Source: Microbulbifer sp. ALW1
GTDB taxonomy: Bacteria > Pseudomonadota > Gammaproteobacteria > Pseudomonadales > Cellvibrionaceae
Assembly: GCF_009903625.1 (NCBI RefSeq)
Contig: NZ_CP047569.1
Span: forward strand, 4,086,001-4,150,000
Direction of reading: 5' to 3'
DNA: 64,000 bases
The position numbers and the translations under genes are program-made. Within the stretch, counting starts at the first letter, position 1. Each line of letters opens with the position of its first letter. The notes beneath the pieces are model-generated. The model did not search any database and was not told the DNA's origin. It was given only the letters and a program-made list of their open reading frames with translations. Below are positions 51,112 to 60,940 of this stretch, in pieces.

Positions 51112-51645
51112 TCAGTGGGATACGGCCTTTTTCGGGCCTGCTGCGGTATGCGCAGCCTGCTCGGTTTCCAGCGCGTGCACCAGATCGCGGAAGGTGGCTT
51201 GGTTCTGCTCGTTCATACTCATTAGCACCCGATGTGCTTCCAGTACCATTTCACGAGCGGTGTGCTCATCCGGCGCGTTGCACTTGAGCGGTGCAGGCTC
51301 TGCCAGATAGGCGTCATTGTGGGCGTCGCTGCTGATATCCATCAGTGCTTCAAAACCCATGGAATCCAGCAAGTGCAACAGGCCGCGGTTATCGCAAAGC
51401 ACCAGCGGTTTGGACACGCCGCGCTCTTCCGCGCGAATGGCGATCTTCGCCATCAGGCCCAGGGTCGTGCTATCCACGCCCTCCGCGCCATTGAGGTCGA
51501 AAACCACGCCACGAAAGTCGCCGTGAGAGAACATCTTGTCGATAAAGTTATCGAAAGACGTGCAAAGATTGAGGCGCACATCGCCCACCAGTTTGACAAC
51601 ATAGATGCCCTGGTGGTCACCAACCATTATCTGCCCGGACTGCAT
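51112..51645 (-). CDS. STAS-domain anti-sigma factor antagonist-like protein
   Basis: 177 residues from ATG 51645, where GAGG lies five bases upstream; the longer frame to 51735 reads as non-conserved. The STAS domain (about 10-105) has the phosphorylatable serine S59 in GVDSTTLGLMAKIA. The C-terminal 70 residues are a charged helical extension (about 110-177) not part of the classic domain. It lies downstream of the response regulator-phosphatase gene (52068-53318), the kind of pair in which the phosphatase switches the STAS protein. A target anti-sigma factor is not seen in the window. Confidence 0.83.
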   Translation of the reverse strand: MQSGQIMVGDHQGIYVVKLVGDVRLNLCTSFDNFIDKMFSHGDFRGVVFDLNGAEGVDSTTLGLMAKIAIRAEERGVSKPLVLCDNRGLLHLLDSMGFEALMDISSDAHNDAYLAEPAPLKCNAPDEHTAREMVLEAHRVLMSMNEQNQATFRDLVHALETEQAAHTAAGPKKAVSH

Positions 51646-52067
51646 AGTAACCTCAAACACACCCTGCCCTTGTCCCGAGCGAAGATGCGAGATGGATAAG
51701 TTGCGGCTTGTGACCGCGCACAGTTCCTTGTGCAAGCGTAGCCAACCGGCCGGGGCCTAACCCGGTGCCAATTGACTCCAAAGTGGGCGGAGCTTACTCC
51801 TGCCCACTTGCGCTGACAAGACCAGTGTGAACGGGCGCACAATTATGACCAGACAGTCCGGAGCAACTGCTTCAATCTCCGGCACAGGCTACAGTGCTTG
51901 TTCAAGCCCGCAGCCGCCGATCTCACAGGCACCCTGCCCACGTACATCAGTCTCGGGCACCCCCAATGAACCCAACATGAACGACCTCAGGCGGCTGTTA
52001 ACCACCGCTTTTGCATGAAGATTCGAGATGTTCCGTAAACCGGGAAAAGGCTGCAAAAAGCAGGCCG
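51646..52067. other. Intergenic region between STAS and response-regulator genes
   Basis: 422 bases without a supported gene; short frames on both strands have Cys/Arg/Ser-rich shadow-like content. It includes a terminator-like hairpin (52045-52066) just after the response-regulator stop. Confidence 0.5.
52045..52066 (-). terminator. Probable terminator of the response-regulator gene
   Basis: GGCTGC/GCAGGCC stem with an AAAAA loop (one bulged base), followed on the minus strand by TTTT, immediately after the stop codon. Confidence 0.5.
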
Positions 52068-53318
52068 CTATGCCCGCTCGTCTTGCCTTAGGGTGAGAAT
52101 GGTAATGTCGTCGGGGAAGGATTCGGCGGTATCCACCTTGAGGGCAGCGCAAAGGCTTTCGAGGTCGCCCCGGCTGTGATCGATCTTTTGCAACAGCTCC
52201 TGCTCCTTCTGCAGCAGGTCTCCGGGCAGTAATTCGAGTACACCGTCAGAACAGGCCACCAGTCGCCAGTTGGCGGGCAGATTGCAGTGGCGCACTTCCC
52301 AGTCGCCGCGCTCAAACAGACCCAGCGGGCGGCCCTTGCCCTCAAGCCAGCGAGCACCGTCGCGGGTCACCAGCGCTGGCACCGGTACCTGCCCGGCTAC
52401 CGCGTAGTGCAGCTGGCGCGCGCGGCTGTCCACAACGCCGACGAACATACTGGCGTGCTTGTCCAGGCGGGTACCGAGTAGCTCCTTATTGATCATCGTC
52501 AGGATATCCGTAAGGTCACTGTCGATGGTATCGAGCTGACTGAACAGGGGGCGCTCGCGCAGCAGGTGCATGATGCTGTGTTTGATCAGGGCAGTCACGA
52601 GCGCGGAGGAAACACCGTGGCCGGACACGTCGACCAGATAGAAGGCGACAAAGCGCTCGCCAAAAAGCCCGTAGTCGATGAAATCGCCACTCAGGTAGAG
52701 GGATGGCAGCAGGCGGTAGGCCGCCTCGATACCGGCGGGGTACTGGTAGGGGGTGCGCGGCAGCAGATGCTGCTGCAACTGGCGGCCGGCCTCATGGTCG
52801 CGCTGCAACAACGCGATATGGTCGTGCAGCTCGCGGTTGCGCTCTTCCAGTTGCTCGCGGTATTCGCGGTTCTGTTCCGCCAGGTCCCGGGCCTCGGTGA
52901 TACGGGTAATCGCGTGTTCGATGACGGTAGCATCGGTGATCGGCTTGAGGATGTAGTCGCTGGCGCCCAGACGCAGGGCCTGCACTACGTCGTTCACTTC
53001 ACTGTTGGAGGCAAGCACCACCACCGGGGTATCCGGCGACAGCCGCTTGATCTTGCGCAGAACTTCAAGGCCGCCCATATCCGGCAAATGCAGGTCCGTC
53101 ACCACCAGCTCGTGAAACCCGGGAGAGAATTGACCAATGGCCTCTACGCCATTGGTCACCCGGGTCACTGTAAACCCGAGGCGAACAAGACTCTGGTGCA
53201 CGAGTTTGCAGGAAGACTGGTCGTTGCAACCCAGAAAAAGGGCGCGTTTCTGAGAGACAGGTGTCAGCCCGGAATCGGCGGGCTGCACAGTGGGAGAGTC
53301 ACCTGTCGCAGTAGTCAT
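52068..53318 (-). CDS. Response regulator with SpoIIE-type PP2C phosphatase output
   Basis: 416 residues from ATG 53318 (the frame to 53342 begins at TTG). The receiver domain (about 24-145) has the acceptor D75 in LVVTDLHLPDMGG and the conserved Lys in DYILKPI. A coiled linker (150-185) precedes the PP2C/SpoIIE domain (about 200-415) with YLSGDFIDYGLFG, FYLVDVSGHGVSSALVTALI and ACSDGVLEL carrying the metal-binding Asp residues. It resembles HsbR/CrsR, but the C-terminal kinase (anti-sigma) domain of those proteins is missing. It likely dephosphorylates the STAS partner encoded downstream on the same strand. Confidence 0.9.
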   Translation of the reverse strand: MTTATGDSPTVQPADSGLTPVSQKRALFLGCNDQSSCKLVHQSLVRLGFTVTRVTNGVEAIGQFSPGFHELVVTDLHLPDMGGLEVLRKIKRLSPDTPVVVLASNSEVNDVVQALRLGASDYILKPITDATVIEHAITRITEARDLAEQNREYREQLEERNRELHDHIALLQRDHEAGRQLQQHLLPRTPYQYPAGIEAAYRLLPSLYLSGDFIDYGLFGERFVAFYLVDVSGHGVSSALVTALIKHSIMHLLRERPLFSQLDTIDSDLTDILTMINKELLGTRLDKHASMFVGVVDSRARQLHYAVAGQVPVPALVTRDGARWLEGKGRPLGLFERGDWEVRHCNLPANWRLVACSDGVLELLPGDLLQKEQELLQKIDHSRGDLESLCAALKVDTAESFPDDITILTLRQDERA

Positions 53319-53341
53319 GATACAGGCACCGGTATAGGTCA

Positions 53342-53373
53342 AAGCCCACCGCTAACGCGCAGCATGTGGGCTT
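53342..53373. terminator. Hairpin between mlaA and the response-regulator gene
   Basis: AAGCCCAC (53342-53349) pairs with GTGGGCTT (53366-53373). The plus-strand side has GTTTTTATT after it, and the minus-strand side only TTTG, so termination of mlaA transcripts is possible but weak. Confidence 0.4.
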
Positions 53374-53392
53374 GTTTTTATTATTTGTGACT

Positions 53393-54367
53393 TCAGAAGT
53401 CGTATTCATCCAGGTCGCCGCCGAAATCGTCTTCCTGCTCGCCGTCGTTGATCAAAAATTCCCGCCGCTGAAGATAGGCGTCACGCATCAATACATAGCG
53501 ATCGCCCTGCTGTACCAGTGCTTCTGCCTGCAGCAGGCTGGCGCGCGTTTGTATCACATCAACCATTTTCAGCGTGTATTCAACGGAGTTTTCGTCCACG
53601 TAGGTCAGCGGGTTGGTGTACCACTCTACCACTTCGCCGGGTACATCGCGCACGGTGGACGGCCCCATCATGGGAATGACCAGGTAGGGGCCGGAGGGCA
53701 CACCCCACACTGCCAGTGTCTGGCCGAAATCTTCGCCATCACTGGGCTCCAGTCCCATGTGCTGGGCCACATCAAACAGACCGGCAATACCGATGGTGCT
53801 GTTGATCAGGAAGCGGCCGGTATCGTTGCCCGCCTGGCCCCATTTCCACTGCAGCACGTCGTTCAACACATTGTTGACCTCGTGCAGGTTGGAAAAGAAG
53901 TTGGTGACCCCGGATTGTACAAAAATCGGGGTTACTTGGCGGTAGCTGATGGCAACCGGCTTCAGGAACCAGCGGTCCGCAGTATCGTTGAAGCGGAACA
54001 TGGCGCGATTGAACCCCTCCCAGGGGTCGCGATCTTCCGGTTCCTCGGCGCTGGCAAATTCACCCGCCGGGTCGAAGCCGTATTCGTCTTCAAGCTCTGA
54101 GCCGAAGTCGTCACCGGTATCCCCGGTAGTACCACTGGTTGCACCGCTGTCGTTGGCGCTATCACCAGTCCCCTCACCACCATCACCAAAGGGATCTACC
54201 TCATCGGCGCCCGATGCGGGTGGTGTCGGCGGTTTGGCCGGAGAAGTTGCAGAAGGAGACTCATTGGGAATCTCAGCGAAAGGATCTGACGCATCCTGCG
54301 CCAGCGCGATGGGTGCCGACAGCAGTGCCGTCAGGGCCAAGGCAGAAATTTGGGTGCGCTCAAGCAA
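53393..54367 (-). CDS. mlaA: MlaA/VacJ family outer-membrane lipid transport protein
   Basis: Outer-membrane component of the Mla pathway, which removes misplaced phospholipids from the outer leaflet. The MlaA domain (about 110-310) has DPWEGFNRAMFRFND, then the series GRFLINSTIGIAGLFDVA and FGQTLAVWGVPSGPYLVIP, which are diagnostic. The N-terminus is a signal peptide (cleavage near IALA) with no lipobox cysteine, unlike typical MlaA lipoproteins, followed by about 85 residues of acidic Gly/Ser/Pro linker. I chose TTG 54367 because AGGAG lies seven bases upstream; the longer frame to 54403 is weaker. Confidence 0.88.
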   Translation of the reverse strand: MLERTQISALALTALLSAPIALAQDASDPFAEIPNESPSATSPAKPPTPPASGADEVDPFGDGGEGTGDSANDSGATSGTTGDTGDDFGSELEDEYGFDPAGEFASAEEPEDRDPWEGFNRAMFRFNDTADRWFLKPVAISYRQVTPIFVQSGVTNFFSNLHEVNNVLNDVLQWKWGQAGNDTGRFLINSTIGIAGLFDVAQHMGLEPSDGEDFGQTLAVWGVPSGPYLVIPMMGPSTVRDVPGEVVEWYTNPLTYVDENSVEYTLKMVDVIQTRASLLQAEALVQQGDRYVLMRDAYLQRREFLINDGEQEDDFGGDLDEYDF

Positions 54368-54501
54368 TTCCCTGCTCCTCGCAAAATAAAGTCGAATGTT
54401 CAAACCAGGATCTTAGTTTCCGTTTGCGCGATTTTAACACTGGCCGCTAAGCCAGCATAGCAGCTGACAATATTGGTCAATGCGGTTGTTAGGCGTGGTA
54501 A

Positions 54502-55344
54502 TTAGCGAGTACCGCTCTGTGGCGGTTTGAACCCGGACAGGATATCCAGGTTGTGTAATTTTCTGAACAAATCGACCCCGAACGCCAGCAATTGCTCGGG
54601 GTCCGGGTGCTGAATGTCCGCCGCCAGCTTCTGTAATAACTGACGGCCACTCACGGGGGTATCGGAGTGAGATTCGGCCAACTGTAATAAATGTGCGGTA
54701 ACACCGTTGGCTTCCAGGAACGCCACTGTATCAGCCCGATTGCGATAAACAACCAGAAACGTCGGCGTTTGCGGTGGGTCGACCGGCTGATACGCCGGGC
54801 CTATCTGGTGTACCGGGTAGTGATAACTGAGATTCCAGGCCAGCGGCGACACCAGTGGCGCCCATTCCAGCATTTGCTGCGGTGTGTATTCTCCAGGTAA
54901 ATTATCCGGGAAAATCGACTCGCTAACGTCCAGTGCCAGCTCTACCCATTCGTAGTGGGCCAGCTCCAGCATAAACGGCGGATCCTGCTCGCTGCCCGAC
55001 GCGCCGCTGCGCTCATGCTGTAGATATTGCAGAAACTCTTCACTGATCTGCAAAAAATACGGACTTTCTGATTGGTGCCGCTGTACAAAGTCCCGCACCA
55101 TGGCATGCCAGTGCGCATCCTCGCTAATACTGCGCAATACCGGAAAGCCACCGGCAATAAAGGATTCGATATTGTTGTAAATCAGGTCGCGGTAAATACC
55201 CATGCGGCGGTCTTCAATACCCGCCGGCGCTTCCACGTCTGCCGGCGCGCGCAGGTGAGCGGCAAAATAGGTCTGCATCAGCTGGAAGCCGGCTTCTCCG
55301 TCTTTCTCGCTTGCCTCTTTCTTACTCTCGTCTTTAACGGCCAC
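54502..55344 (-). CDS. hvfC: HvfC-like partner protein (DUF2063 family)
   Basis: 280 residues. The N-terminal domain (about 20-110) of the DUF2063/HvfC family has [28 protein letters not shown] and GFPVLRSI, which bind the MNIO partner and peptide in characterised relatives. The C-terminal domain is less conserved and Trp/Tyr-rich. The GTG start at 55344 overlaps the end of hvfB and has GGAGG six bases upstream within hvfB codons, so translation is coupled. It is the third gene of an hvfA-hvfB-hvfC operon. Confidence 0.85.
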   Translation of the reverse strand: MAVKDESKKEASEKDGEAGFQLMQTYFAAHLRAPADVEAPAGIEDRRMGIYRDLIYNNIESFIAGGFPVLRSISEDAHWHAMVRDFVQRHQSESPYFLQISEEFLQYLQHERSGASGSEQDPPFMLELAHYEWVELALDVSESIFPDNLPGEYTPQQMLEWAPLVSPLAWNLSYHYPVHQIGPAYQPVDPPQTPTFLVVYRNRADTVAFLEANGVTAHLLQLAESHSDTPVSGRQLLQKLAADIQHPDPEQLLAFGVDLFRKLHNLDILSGFKPPQSGTR

Positions 55345-56245
55345 GATGCACCTCCAGGGTCGCCGCCGGTGCACCTTGTGACATCTCCAGTTGCGGCGAT
55401 CTACTCGCCCACGCTGAAGTGCGCCACGGCTGTTGATAACCGCGAATATGCTCTACTTCGCGACACAGTTCTGGCAGTGGTGGGATATTAAAATCGCGCT
55501 CCAGCAAGGTCGGAATGGGACCGAATGCCTCATAGGCGCGCTGCAGCAATTGCCACACCGGGTCGATCACCGGCGCACCGTGGGTGTCCACCTTCAGGTC
55601 TTGCGCTTCGTCAAAATGCCCCGCCACATGGGCATAGCGAATGCGCTCCGGGGGCAGCGCCAGTAAAAAGGCTTCTGCATCGTAGCGATGATTGATGGCA
55701 TTGACGTAAATATTGTTGACGTCCAGCAGCAGATCACAGTCGGCTTCAGCAAGCACCGCCTGGAGGAATTCCAGCTCGGACATTTCCTGCCCGGGCGCCG
55801 CGTAGTAGGAAACATTTTCCATCGCAATGCGCTGTTCCAGAATATCCTGTACCCGGCGAATGCGGCCGGCCACATAGCGCACCGCCTCTTCGGTGAAGGG
55901 GATCGGCAACAGGTCGTAGAGATGTCCGTGGTCAGAGCAGTAACTCAGGTGTTCGCTATAACAACGGATATTGTGGTTGCGGATAAACTGCTTGATGGAG
56001 CGCACCAGGGTTTCATCCAGTGGTGCGGGAGAACCGATAGACAGTGAAAGACCGTGGCTAACAAACGGAAAGCGCTCGGTATGTTCCCGAAACCAGCGGC
56101 CGTAGCGCCCGCCCACGCCAATCCAGTTTTCCGGTGCAACTTCGAGAAAATCTACCTGCTCCACAGACAACGTCTCACCCATCATTGAACGCCGCAGCCC
56201 GAGCCCGGCGCCCTGAACGGGGAATTGGTGAGGATTCGTTTTCAT
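55334..56245 (-). CDS. hvfB: MNIO family (DUF692) peptide-modifying enzyme, HvfB-like
   Basis: 303-residue TIM-barrel enzyme of the multinuclear non-heme iron oxidative family, which modifies cysteine residues of ribosomal peptides. Likely metal ligands are in place: E39 in APENW, H64 in SHGLSLS, E98-H99 in SEHLSY, E143-N144 in MENVSYY, D175/N177 in LDVNNIY, H206/H210 in HVAGH, D220/H222 in VDTHG and E249/D251 in ERDFN. The start ATG 56245 has no good ribosome site. It follows hvfA after 112 bases and overlaps hvfC. Confidence 0.92.
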   Translation of the reverse strand: MKTNPHQFPVQGAGLGLRRSMMGETLSVEQVDFLEVAPENWIGVGGRYGRWFREHTERFPFVSHGLSLSIGSPAPLDETLVRSIKQFIRNHNIRCYSEHLSYCSDHGHLYDLLPIPFTEEAVRYVAGRIRRVQDILEQRIAMENVSYYAAPGQEMSELEFLQAVLAEADCDLLLDVNNIYVNAINHRYDAEAFLLALPPERIRYAHVAGHFDEAQDLKVDTHGAPVIDPVWQLLQRAYEAFGPIPTLLERDFNIPPLPELCREVEHIRGYQQPWRTSAWASRSPQLEMSQGAPAATLEVHRGR

Positions 56246-56357
56246 GTGATCAGGTGTTTAATGGGACTGGAAACGAGAGAAACAAAAATAAGAATTTTCG
56301 ATGGCAGCAACCCGGCACTGCGCCAGGTTGCTACTGAAGGTCAGATTCAGGTAGCGA

Positions 56358-56732
56358 TCAACCGCCGCACTTGCCTTCGCCGCATTTACCTTCTTTCTTT
56401 TTACCTTCACCACACTTGCCTTCGCCGCACTTACCTTCTTTCTTTTTACCTTCACCACACTTGCCTTCGCCGCACTTACCTTCTTTCTTTTTACCCTCGC
56501 CGCATTTGCCTTCGCCGCATTTACCTTCTTTCTTTTTACCTTCGCCGCACTTGCCTTCGCCGCATTTACCCTCTTTCTTTTTAGACTCATCATCCTGAGC
56601 CATTTTCAGGTTGTAACCGGCAGACAGCTCGGTGGCGGTAAAAGGATTGGCAGCGCTGGACACGCTCAGGGTGGCAGAGGCGATAAAAGCAGCACCAACG
56701 GCGGCTGCGAGTGGCAGGTTCTTCTTGTTCAT
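56358..56732 (-). CDS. hvfA: HvfA-like precursor peptide with EGKCG repeats
   Basis: 124-residue secreted precursor. The Sec signal peptide ends near VSSA, then NPFTATELSAGYNLKMAQDD, typical of HvfA leaders. The core holds five EGKCGEGKCG units spaced by EGKKK (10 Cys in all), ending CGG. In HvfA/bufferin-type systems the MNIO enzyme and its partner modify such Cys, and the products bind copper; this is family knowledge, not shown here. ATG 56732 has AAGGAGA seven bases upstream. The usual fourth gene (a DoxX-like membrane protein) is absent from the flanks: mlaA follows hvfC. Confidence 0.92.
   Translation of the reverse strand: MNKKNLPLAAAVGAAFIASATLSVSSAANPFTATELSAGYNLKMAQDDESKKKEGKCGEGKCGEGKKKEGKCGEGKCGEGKKKEGKCGEGKCGEGKKKEGKCGEGKCGEGKKKEGKCGEGKCGG
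56361..56583 (-). repeat. Five tandem 45-bp repeats in hvfA
   Basis: Each unit encodes EGKCGEGKCGEGKKK, with the last copy shortened. Repeats are nearly identical at DNA level (only third-base changes), so copy number could change by slippage or recombination without frame loss. Confidence 0.9.
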
Positions 56733-57001
56733 GACATTTCTCCTTGGGAAATGGTCGTATCGAGTATGTGTTCACGCGAACGGCGCGAAAACCGCCGTTT
56801 CCGGATTATAGTTTGCCGGGAGTGGATTGGCTTAGCCCTTAGACCGGAGGTCCACTTCACTGGTTCGGGGCAATTTCCCGAAATGTGAACCAGGCCACCA
56901 ATCACGGAGCCCGCCAAGCCTCAGCCGGACATTCTTATGTCGTGCCGGAGAGCCGTTTCTTACACCCAAACCCATCCATACGAGAACAGTGCGGCCATGG
57001 A

Positions 57002-60000
57002 TCAACCTGCCTGCAGCTCCGTCCAGAGTTTGCGCAGGCGCTTGATGGAGACCGGCATCAAGGTTTTCAGGGTCTGGGCGAACAGCGAGATACGGAATTC
57101 TTCCAGCATCCAGCGGAATTGCAGCAGGTCGGTATCCCCCGCCAGCAACAGGGCGTCTGTTTTACTGGCCAGTGCCTGGTAGGGCTCGTCCGCCTCCTGA
57201 AACTCCGCGGTCAGTCGCCGGTCCCGATTCGGATCCAGCGCGGCCTTTTCCAGCCGCACTTCGATCCCCTTGAGGTAGCGACCGTACTGCCGCAGCCACT
57301 CCAGGGGCGTCTGGAACAGGAAGCCGCGATAGAAGAGCCCCTGCAGCTGGCGGTTGATATCCGCGACCGCCAGTGCCACCGCCAGGTTTTTCTGTTGCTT
57401 GATCTGTTTACGCAGCGGTACCAGCTGCGCCAGTGCCTTGACCAGCACATCGGCCATTTCCTGGGCCACGGCCACCAGTTTTTCCCGCCCTTCCAGTGCA
57501 GCGAGGAAATCTGCCTCGTTGCGGGGCCAGTTTTCGTCACTCCAGAAACACTCGCGCACGGCCGCCATCAGTATGTCGTCGGCCACCTCTTCGCGGCGGC
57601 CGAGATCGGCAGCGCTCAGCCCCAGCTCTTTACCTTTCAATAGCTCCTTGCGCAGATACTTGACCGGCTCCGCCAGATGCAGGATCGCCAGGCGACAGAT
57701 ACCCGCGCGGGTCAGCAGTCGGGCCTCTCTGGGGTTGTCCAGCAATTTGAGATCAACGCTGTCCTTGTTGGCGACCAATGCCGGATAGGCGCGCACCTTG
57801 AGGCCGCCCTGATCCAGCTGGTAGGTCTCCGGCAGGTCGCCAAAGTCCCAGCTGGTAATACCCTCGCGCTCGAAGCCGTCGCCGGCGCTGGCCAGCTCCT
57901 GCTGTACCCGGTCGCGGTAACGGGCCTGCAGGATTTCCAGGTCGCGCCCCTGGTCCAGCAGCTGGCCTTTCTCGTCTAGCACCTGAATATTGAAACGGTA
58001 GAAATCTTCCACGCCCTGTTCGGCAGTGATCCAGGCGTCATCCGGCAATGCCTGCGCGGTCTGGCGCTTGAGCTCGTGGGCCAGGGCCTGCCACAGAGGG
58101 GTGTTGTCTGCCTGCATTCGCAGCAATGCCTTGTCCACCGCGGCCGGCACCGGCACAAAGTGTTTGCGGTACTGCTTGGGCAGGTTCTTCACCAAGGCGA
58201 TACATTTATCCCGCAAAATGCCGGGTACCACCCATTGCAAGCGCGCCGCCGGGACCTGGTGCAGGGCGCCCACAGGCACCTGAATGCTCACGCCATCTTC
58301 CGGCTTGCCCGGCTCAAAGTGATAGCTGAGCGGGAATTCGATACCGCCACTGGTCAGGCTATCCGGGAACTGGGCTTCGCCCACGTGGCCCGCATCCTGT
58401 TGCATCATCAAATCCCGAGGCAGAAATAGCAGCTGCGGATCTTTCTGTTCCGCCTGTTTGCGCCACTTTTCAAACCCGGCCAGATTGACTACATCCGCGG
58501 GGATACGCTCATCGAAGAAGCGGTACACCACCTCGTCGTCCACCACGATATCCCGGCGACGGGATTTGGCCTCAAGGTCTTCCAGCTCTTCCAGCAAATC
58601 GCCGTAGTGTTTGAAGAACTTCCCCTTGCCGCGGTAGCGGCGCTCCACCAGTGCCTCGCGGATAAACACTTCCCGCGCGGTTTCCGGATCCAGCTTACCG
58701 TAATGGATGCGCTGTTTGTCCACCAACACCAGGCCGTAGAGGGTAATTTTTTCAAACGCCATTACCGCGCCGGAGCGCGGGTTGTAGTGGGGCTCAAAAT
58801 AATTGCGCTTGACCAGGTGCTCAGCGCACCCGAGCACCCAGTCGGGCTCGATTTTACCCACGGTGTGGGCAAACAGGCGGCTGGTCTCCAGCAACTGTGC
58901 TGCCACCAGCCAGCGCGGCGGCTTCTTGAACTGGCCGGAGCCCGGAAAGATATGGAAGCGGCGGTTGCGGCAGCCAAGAAACTCTTTGTTTTCGTCGCGC
59001 ACGCCGATGTTGTCCAGCAGGCCCGGCAAAATGGCCTTGTGCACGCTGGCGTAATCGGCGGGCTCCGGGTTCATTTTCAGATCCAGATCGCGGATGGCCA
59101 GGCGCAGCTGGTGGTGTATGTCCCGCCACTCCCGCAGGCGCAACCAGGACAGGAAGTTTTTCTGGCACCACTTGCGCAACTGGTTCTGGCTCAGTTCCTG
59201 GCGCTGGGCTTCATAGCCGTCCCACAGATTGACCAGGGTCAGGAAGTCCGACTGCTCGTGCTGCCACTGTTTGTGCTTTTCATCGGAGGCCTGGCGTTTT
59301 TCTGCCGGGCGCTCGCGGGGGTCCTGCACCGCCAGGGCGCTGACGATGATCAGCAGTTCCCGCAGGCTATTGCAGTTACCGGACTCCATCAGCATACGTC
59401 CGAGGCGTGGATCCAGCGGCAGGCGCGATAGCGCGCGGCCCAGCTTGGTGACGCCGCCATTGCGGTCCACCGCCTTCAATTCCTGTAGCAGGTTGTAGCC
59501 GTCATTGATCAGGCGCTGGTCCGGCGGATCCACAAATGGAAATTCGCGGATATCGCCGATACGCAGCTGCAGCATCTGCAGAATCACCGCCGCCAGATTC
59601 GTGCGCAGGATTTCCGCATCGGTAAATTCCGGGCGCTGCAGAAAATCACTTTCTTCATAGAGGCGGATACAGACACCGGCACTCACCCGGCCACAGCGAC
59701 CGGCGCGCTGATTGGCGCTGGCCTGGGAAACGGCTTCCACCGGCAGCCGCTGGATTTTGCTGCGGTAGCTGTAGCGGCTGATGCGCGCGGTTCCGGGGTC
59801 GATTACATAGCGTATACCGGGCACGGTGATAGAGGTCTCGGCAACGTTGGTGGCCAGCACTATCCGGCGTCCCTTGTGGGGCGCGAACACCTTGCTCTGC
59901 TCCGCCAGGCTCAGGCGCGCGTACAGCGGCAGCACGTCGATATGCGGTAACTGTGCGTCGCGCAGTGCTTTCGCACACTCACGGATTTCCCGCTCACCGC

Positions 60001-60940
60001 TCATGAAGATCAGGATGTCACCGCCGCGGCGGGGTGAGGCTTTCTCTTCCTGCAGCAATTCCTCAACGGCAGTGATTACCTGCTCGTTCAGATCGGCATC
60101 GCTGTCCGCGGGCGGACGGTAGTGGATGTCCACCGGGTAGGTGCGCCCGGAGACTTCAATAATCGGCGCATCGTCGAAATGCTGGGAAAACTTTTCCAGG
60201 TCGATGGTGGCAGAGGTAATGATCAGCTTCAGGTCCGGGCGTTTCGCCAGAATGGTTTTCAGGTAACCCAGCAGAAAGTCGATATTGAGGCTGCGCTCGT
60301 GGGCCTCGTCGATGATCAATGTGTCGTATTTGGTGAGCAGCGGGTCCCGCTGGATTTCCGCCAACAGGATACCGTCGGTCATCAGCTTGATATGGGTGTG
60401 CTCGGTGCTCTGGTCGGTAAAGCGCACCTGATAACCCACCGATTTCCCCAGTGGCTGCCCCAGCTCCTCGGCAATGCGGTTGGCCACGGTGCGCGCGGCA
60501 ATCCGCCGCGGCTGGGTGTGGCCTATCTGGCCGAAAATGCCGCGCCCCAGTTCCAGGCAGATTTTTGGCAACTGGGTGGTTTTACCGGAGCCGGTCTCAC
60601 CCGCGACCACCACCACCTGATTGGCCGCAATCAGCTCGGCAATTTCCTCACGCCGCGCCACGACCGGCAGCCCTTCCGGCCACTCCACCTTGGGCAGCTT
60701 TGCCCGGCGTGCCTCGGCCAGCGCCACCGACTCCGCCAGCTGCTTCTCCAGCTGGGCAATCATGCGGTCCGCGGGCTTGCCTTCCTGCAGACGCCGGCGC
60801 GCATTGGCCAGGGTTTTGCGCAGGCCAAAGCGGTCTGCCCCCATGCTCTGGGCGATCAGCTGCTGGTATTGCGCCAGGTCATATTGCTCGCGGGGACGGG
60901 CGACTTCTGGGCTCGGGTCTCGACTGGGTTTCTGGGGCAT
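57002..60940 (-). CDS. hrpA: ATP-dependent RNA helicase HrpA
   Basis: 1,312-residue DEAH-box helicase, the normal length for HrpA. The Walker A motif VVAGETGSGKTTQLPKICLE carries K120; DEAH is in LIIDEAHERSLNIDFLLGYL near residue 213; then SATIDLEKF, and motif VI QRAGRCGRVSAG. The long C-terminal region with OB-like and HrpA-specific domains is complete. In E. coli HrpA resolves stalled ribosomes. It is transcribed alone, with no close neighbour on its strand. Confidence 0.97.
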   Translation of the reverse strand: MPQKPSRDPSPEVARPREQYDLAQYQQLIAQSMGADRFGLRKTLANARRRLQEGKPADRMIAQLEKQLAESVALAEARRAKLPKVEWPEGLPVVARREEIAELIAANQVVVVAGETGSGKTTQLPKICLELGRGIFGQIGHTQPRRIAARTVANRIAEELGQPLGKSVGYQVRFTDQSTEHTHIKLMTDGILLAEIQRDPLLTKYDTLIIDEAHERSLNIDFLLGYLKTILAKRPDLKLIITSATIDLEKFSQHFDDAPIIEVSGRTYPVDIHYRPPADSDADLNEQVITAVEELLQEEKASPRRGGDILIFMSGEREIRECAKALRDAQLPHIDVLPLYARLSLAEQSKVFAPHKGRRIVLATNVAETSITVPGIRYVIDPGTARISRYSYRSKIQRLPVEAVSQASANQRAGRCGRVSAGVCIRLYEESDFLQRPEFTDAEILRTNLAAVILQMLQLRIGDIREFPFVDPPDQRLINDGYNLLQELKAVDRNGGVTKLGRALSRLPLDPRLGRMLMESGNCNSLRELLIIVSALAVQDPRERPAEKRQASDEKHKQWQHEQSDFLTLVNLWDGYEAQRQELSQNQLRKWCQKNFLSWLRLREWRDIHHQLRLAIRDLDLKMNPEPADYASVHKAILPGLLDNIGVRDENKEFLGCRNRRFHIFPGSGQFKKPPRWLVAAQLLETSRLFAHTVGKIEPDWVLGCAEHLVKRNYFEPHYNPRSGAVMAFEKITLYGLVLVDKQRIHYGKLDPETAREVFIREALVERRYRGKGKFFKHYGDLLEELEDLEAKSRRRDIVVDDEVVYRFFDERIPADVVNLAGFEKWRKQAEQKDPQLLFLPRDLMMQQDAGHVGEAQFPDSLTSGGIEFPLSYHFEPGKPEDGVSIQVPVGALHQVPAARLQWVVPGILRDKCIALVKNLPKQYRKHFVPVPAAVDKALLRMQADNTPLWQALAHELKRQTAQALPDDAWITAEQGVEDFYRFNIQVLDEKGQLLDQGRDLEILQARYRDRVQQELASAGDGFEREGITSWDFGDLPETYQLDQGGLKVRAYPALVANKDSVDLKLLDNPREARLLTRAGICRLAILHLAEPVKYLRKELLKGKELGLSAADLGRREEVADDILMAAVRECFWSDENWPRNEADFLAALEGREKLVAVAQEMADVLVKALAQLVPLRKQIKQQKNLAVALAVADINRQLQGLFYRGFLFQTPLEWLRQYGRYLKGIEVRLEKAALDPNRDRRLTAEFQEADEPYQALASKTDALLLAGDTDLLQFRWMLEEFRISLFAQTLKTLMPVSIKRLRKLWTELQAG

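Noticed and set aside
58607..59431. Long plus-strand frame within hrpA
   Set aside because: Shadow of the GC-rich hrpA gene with no domain or start signal.
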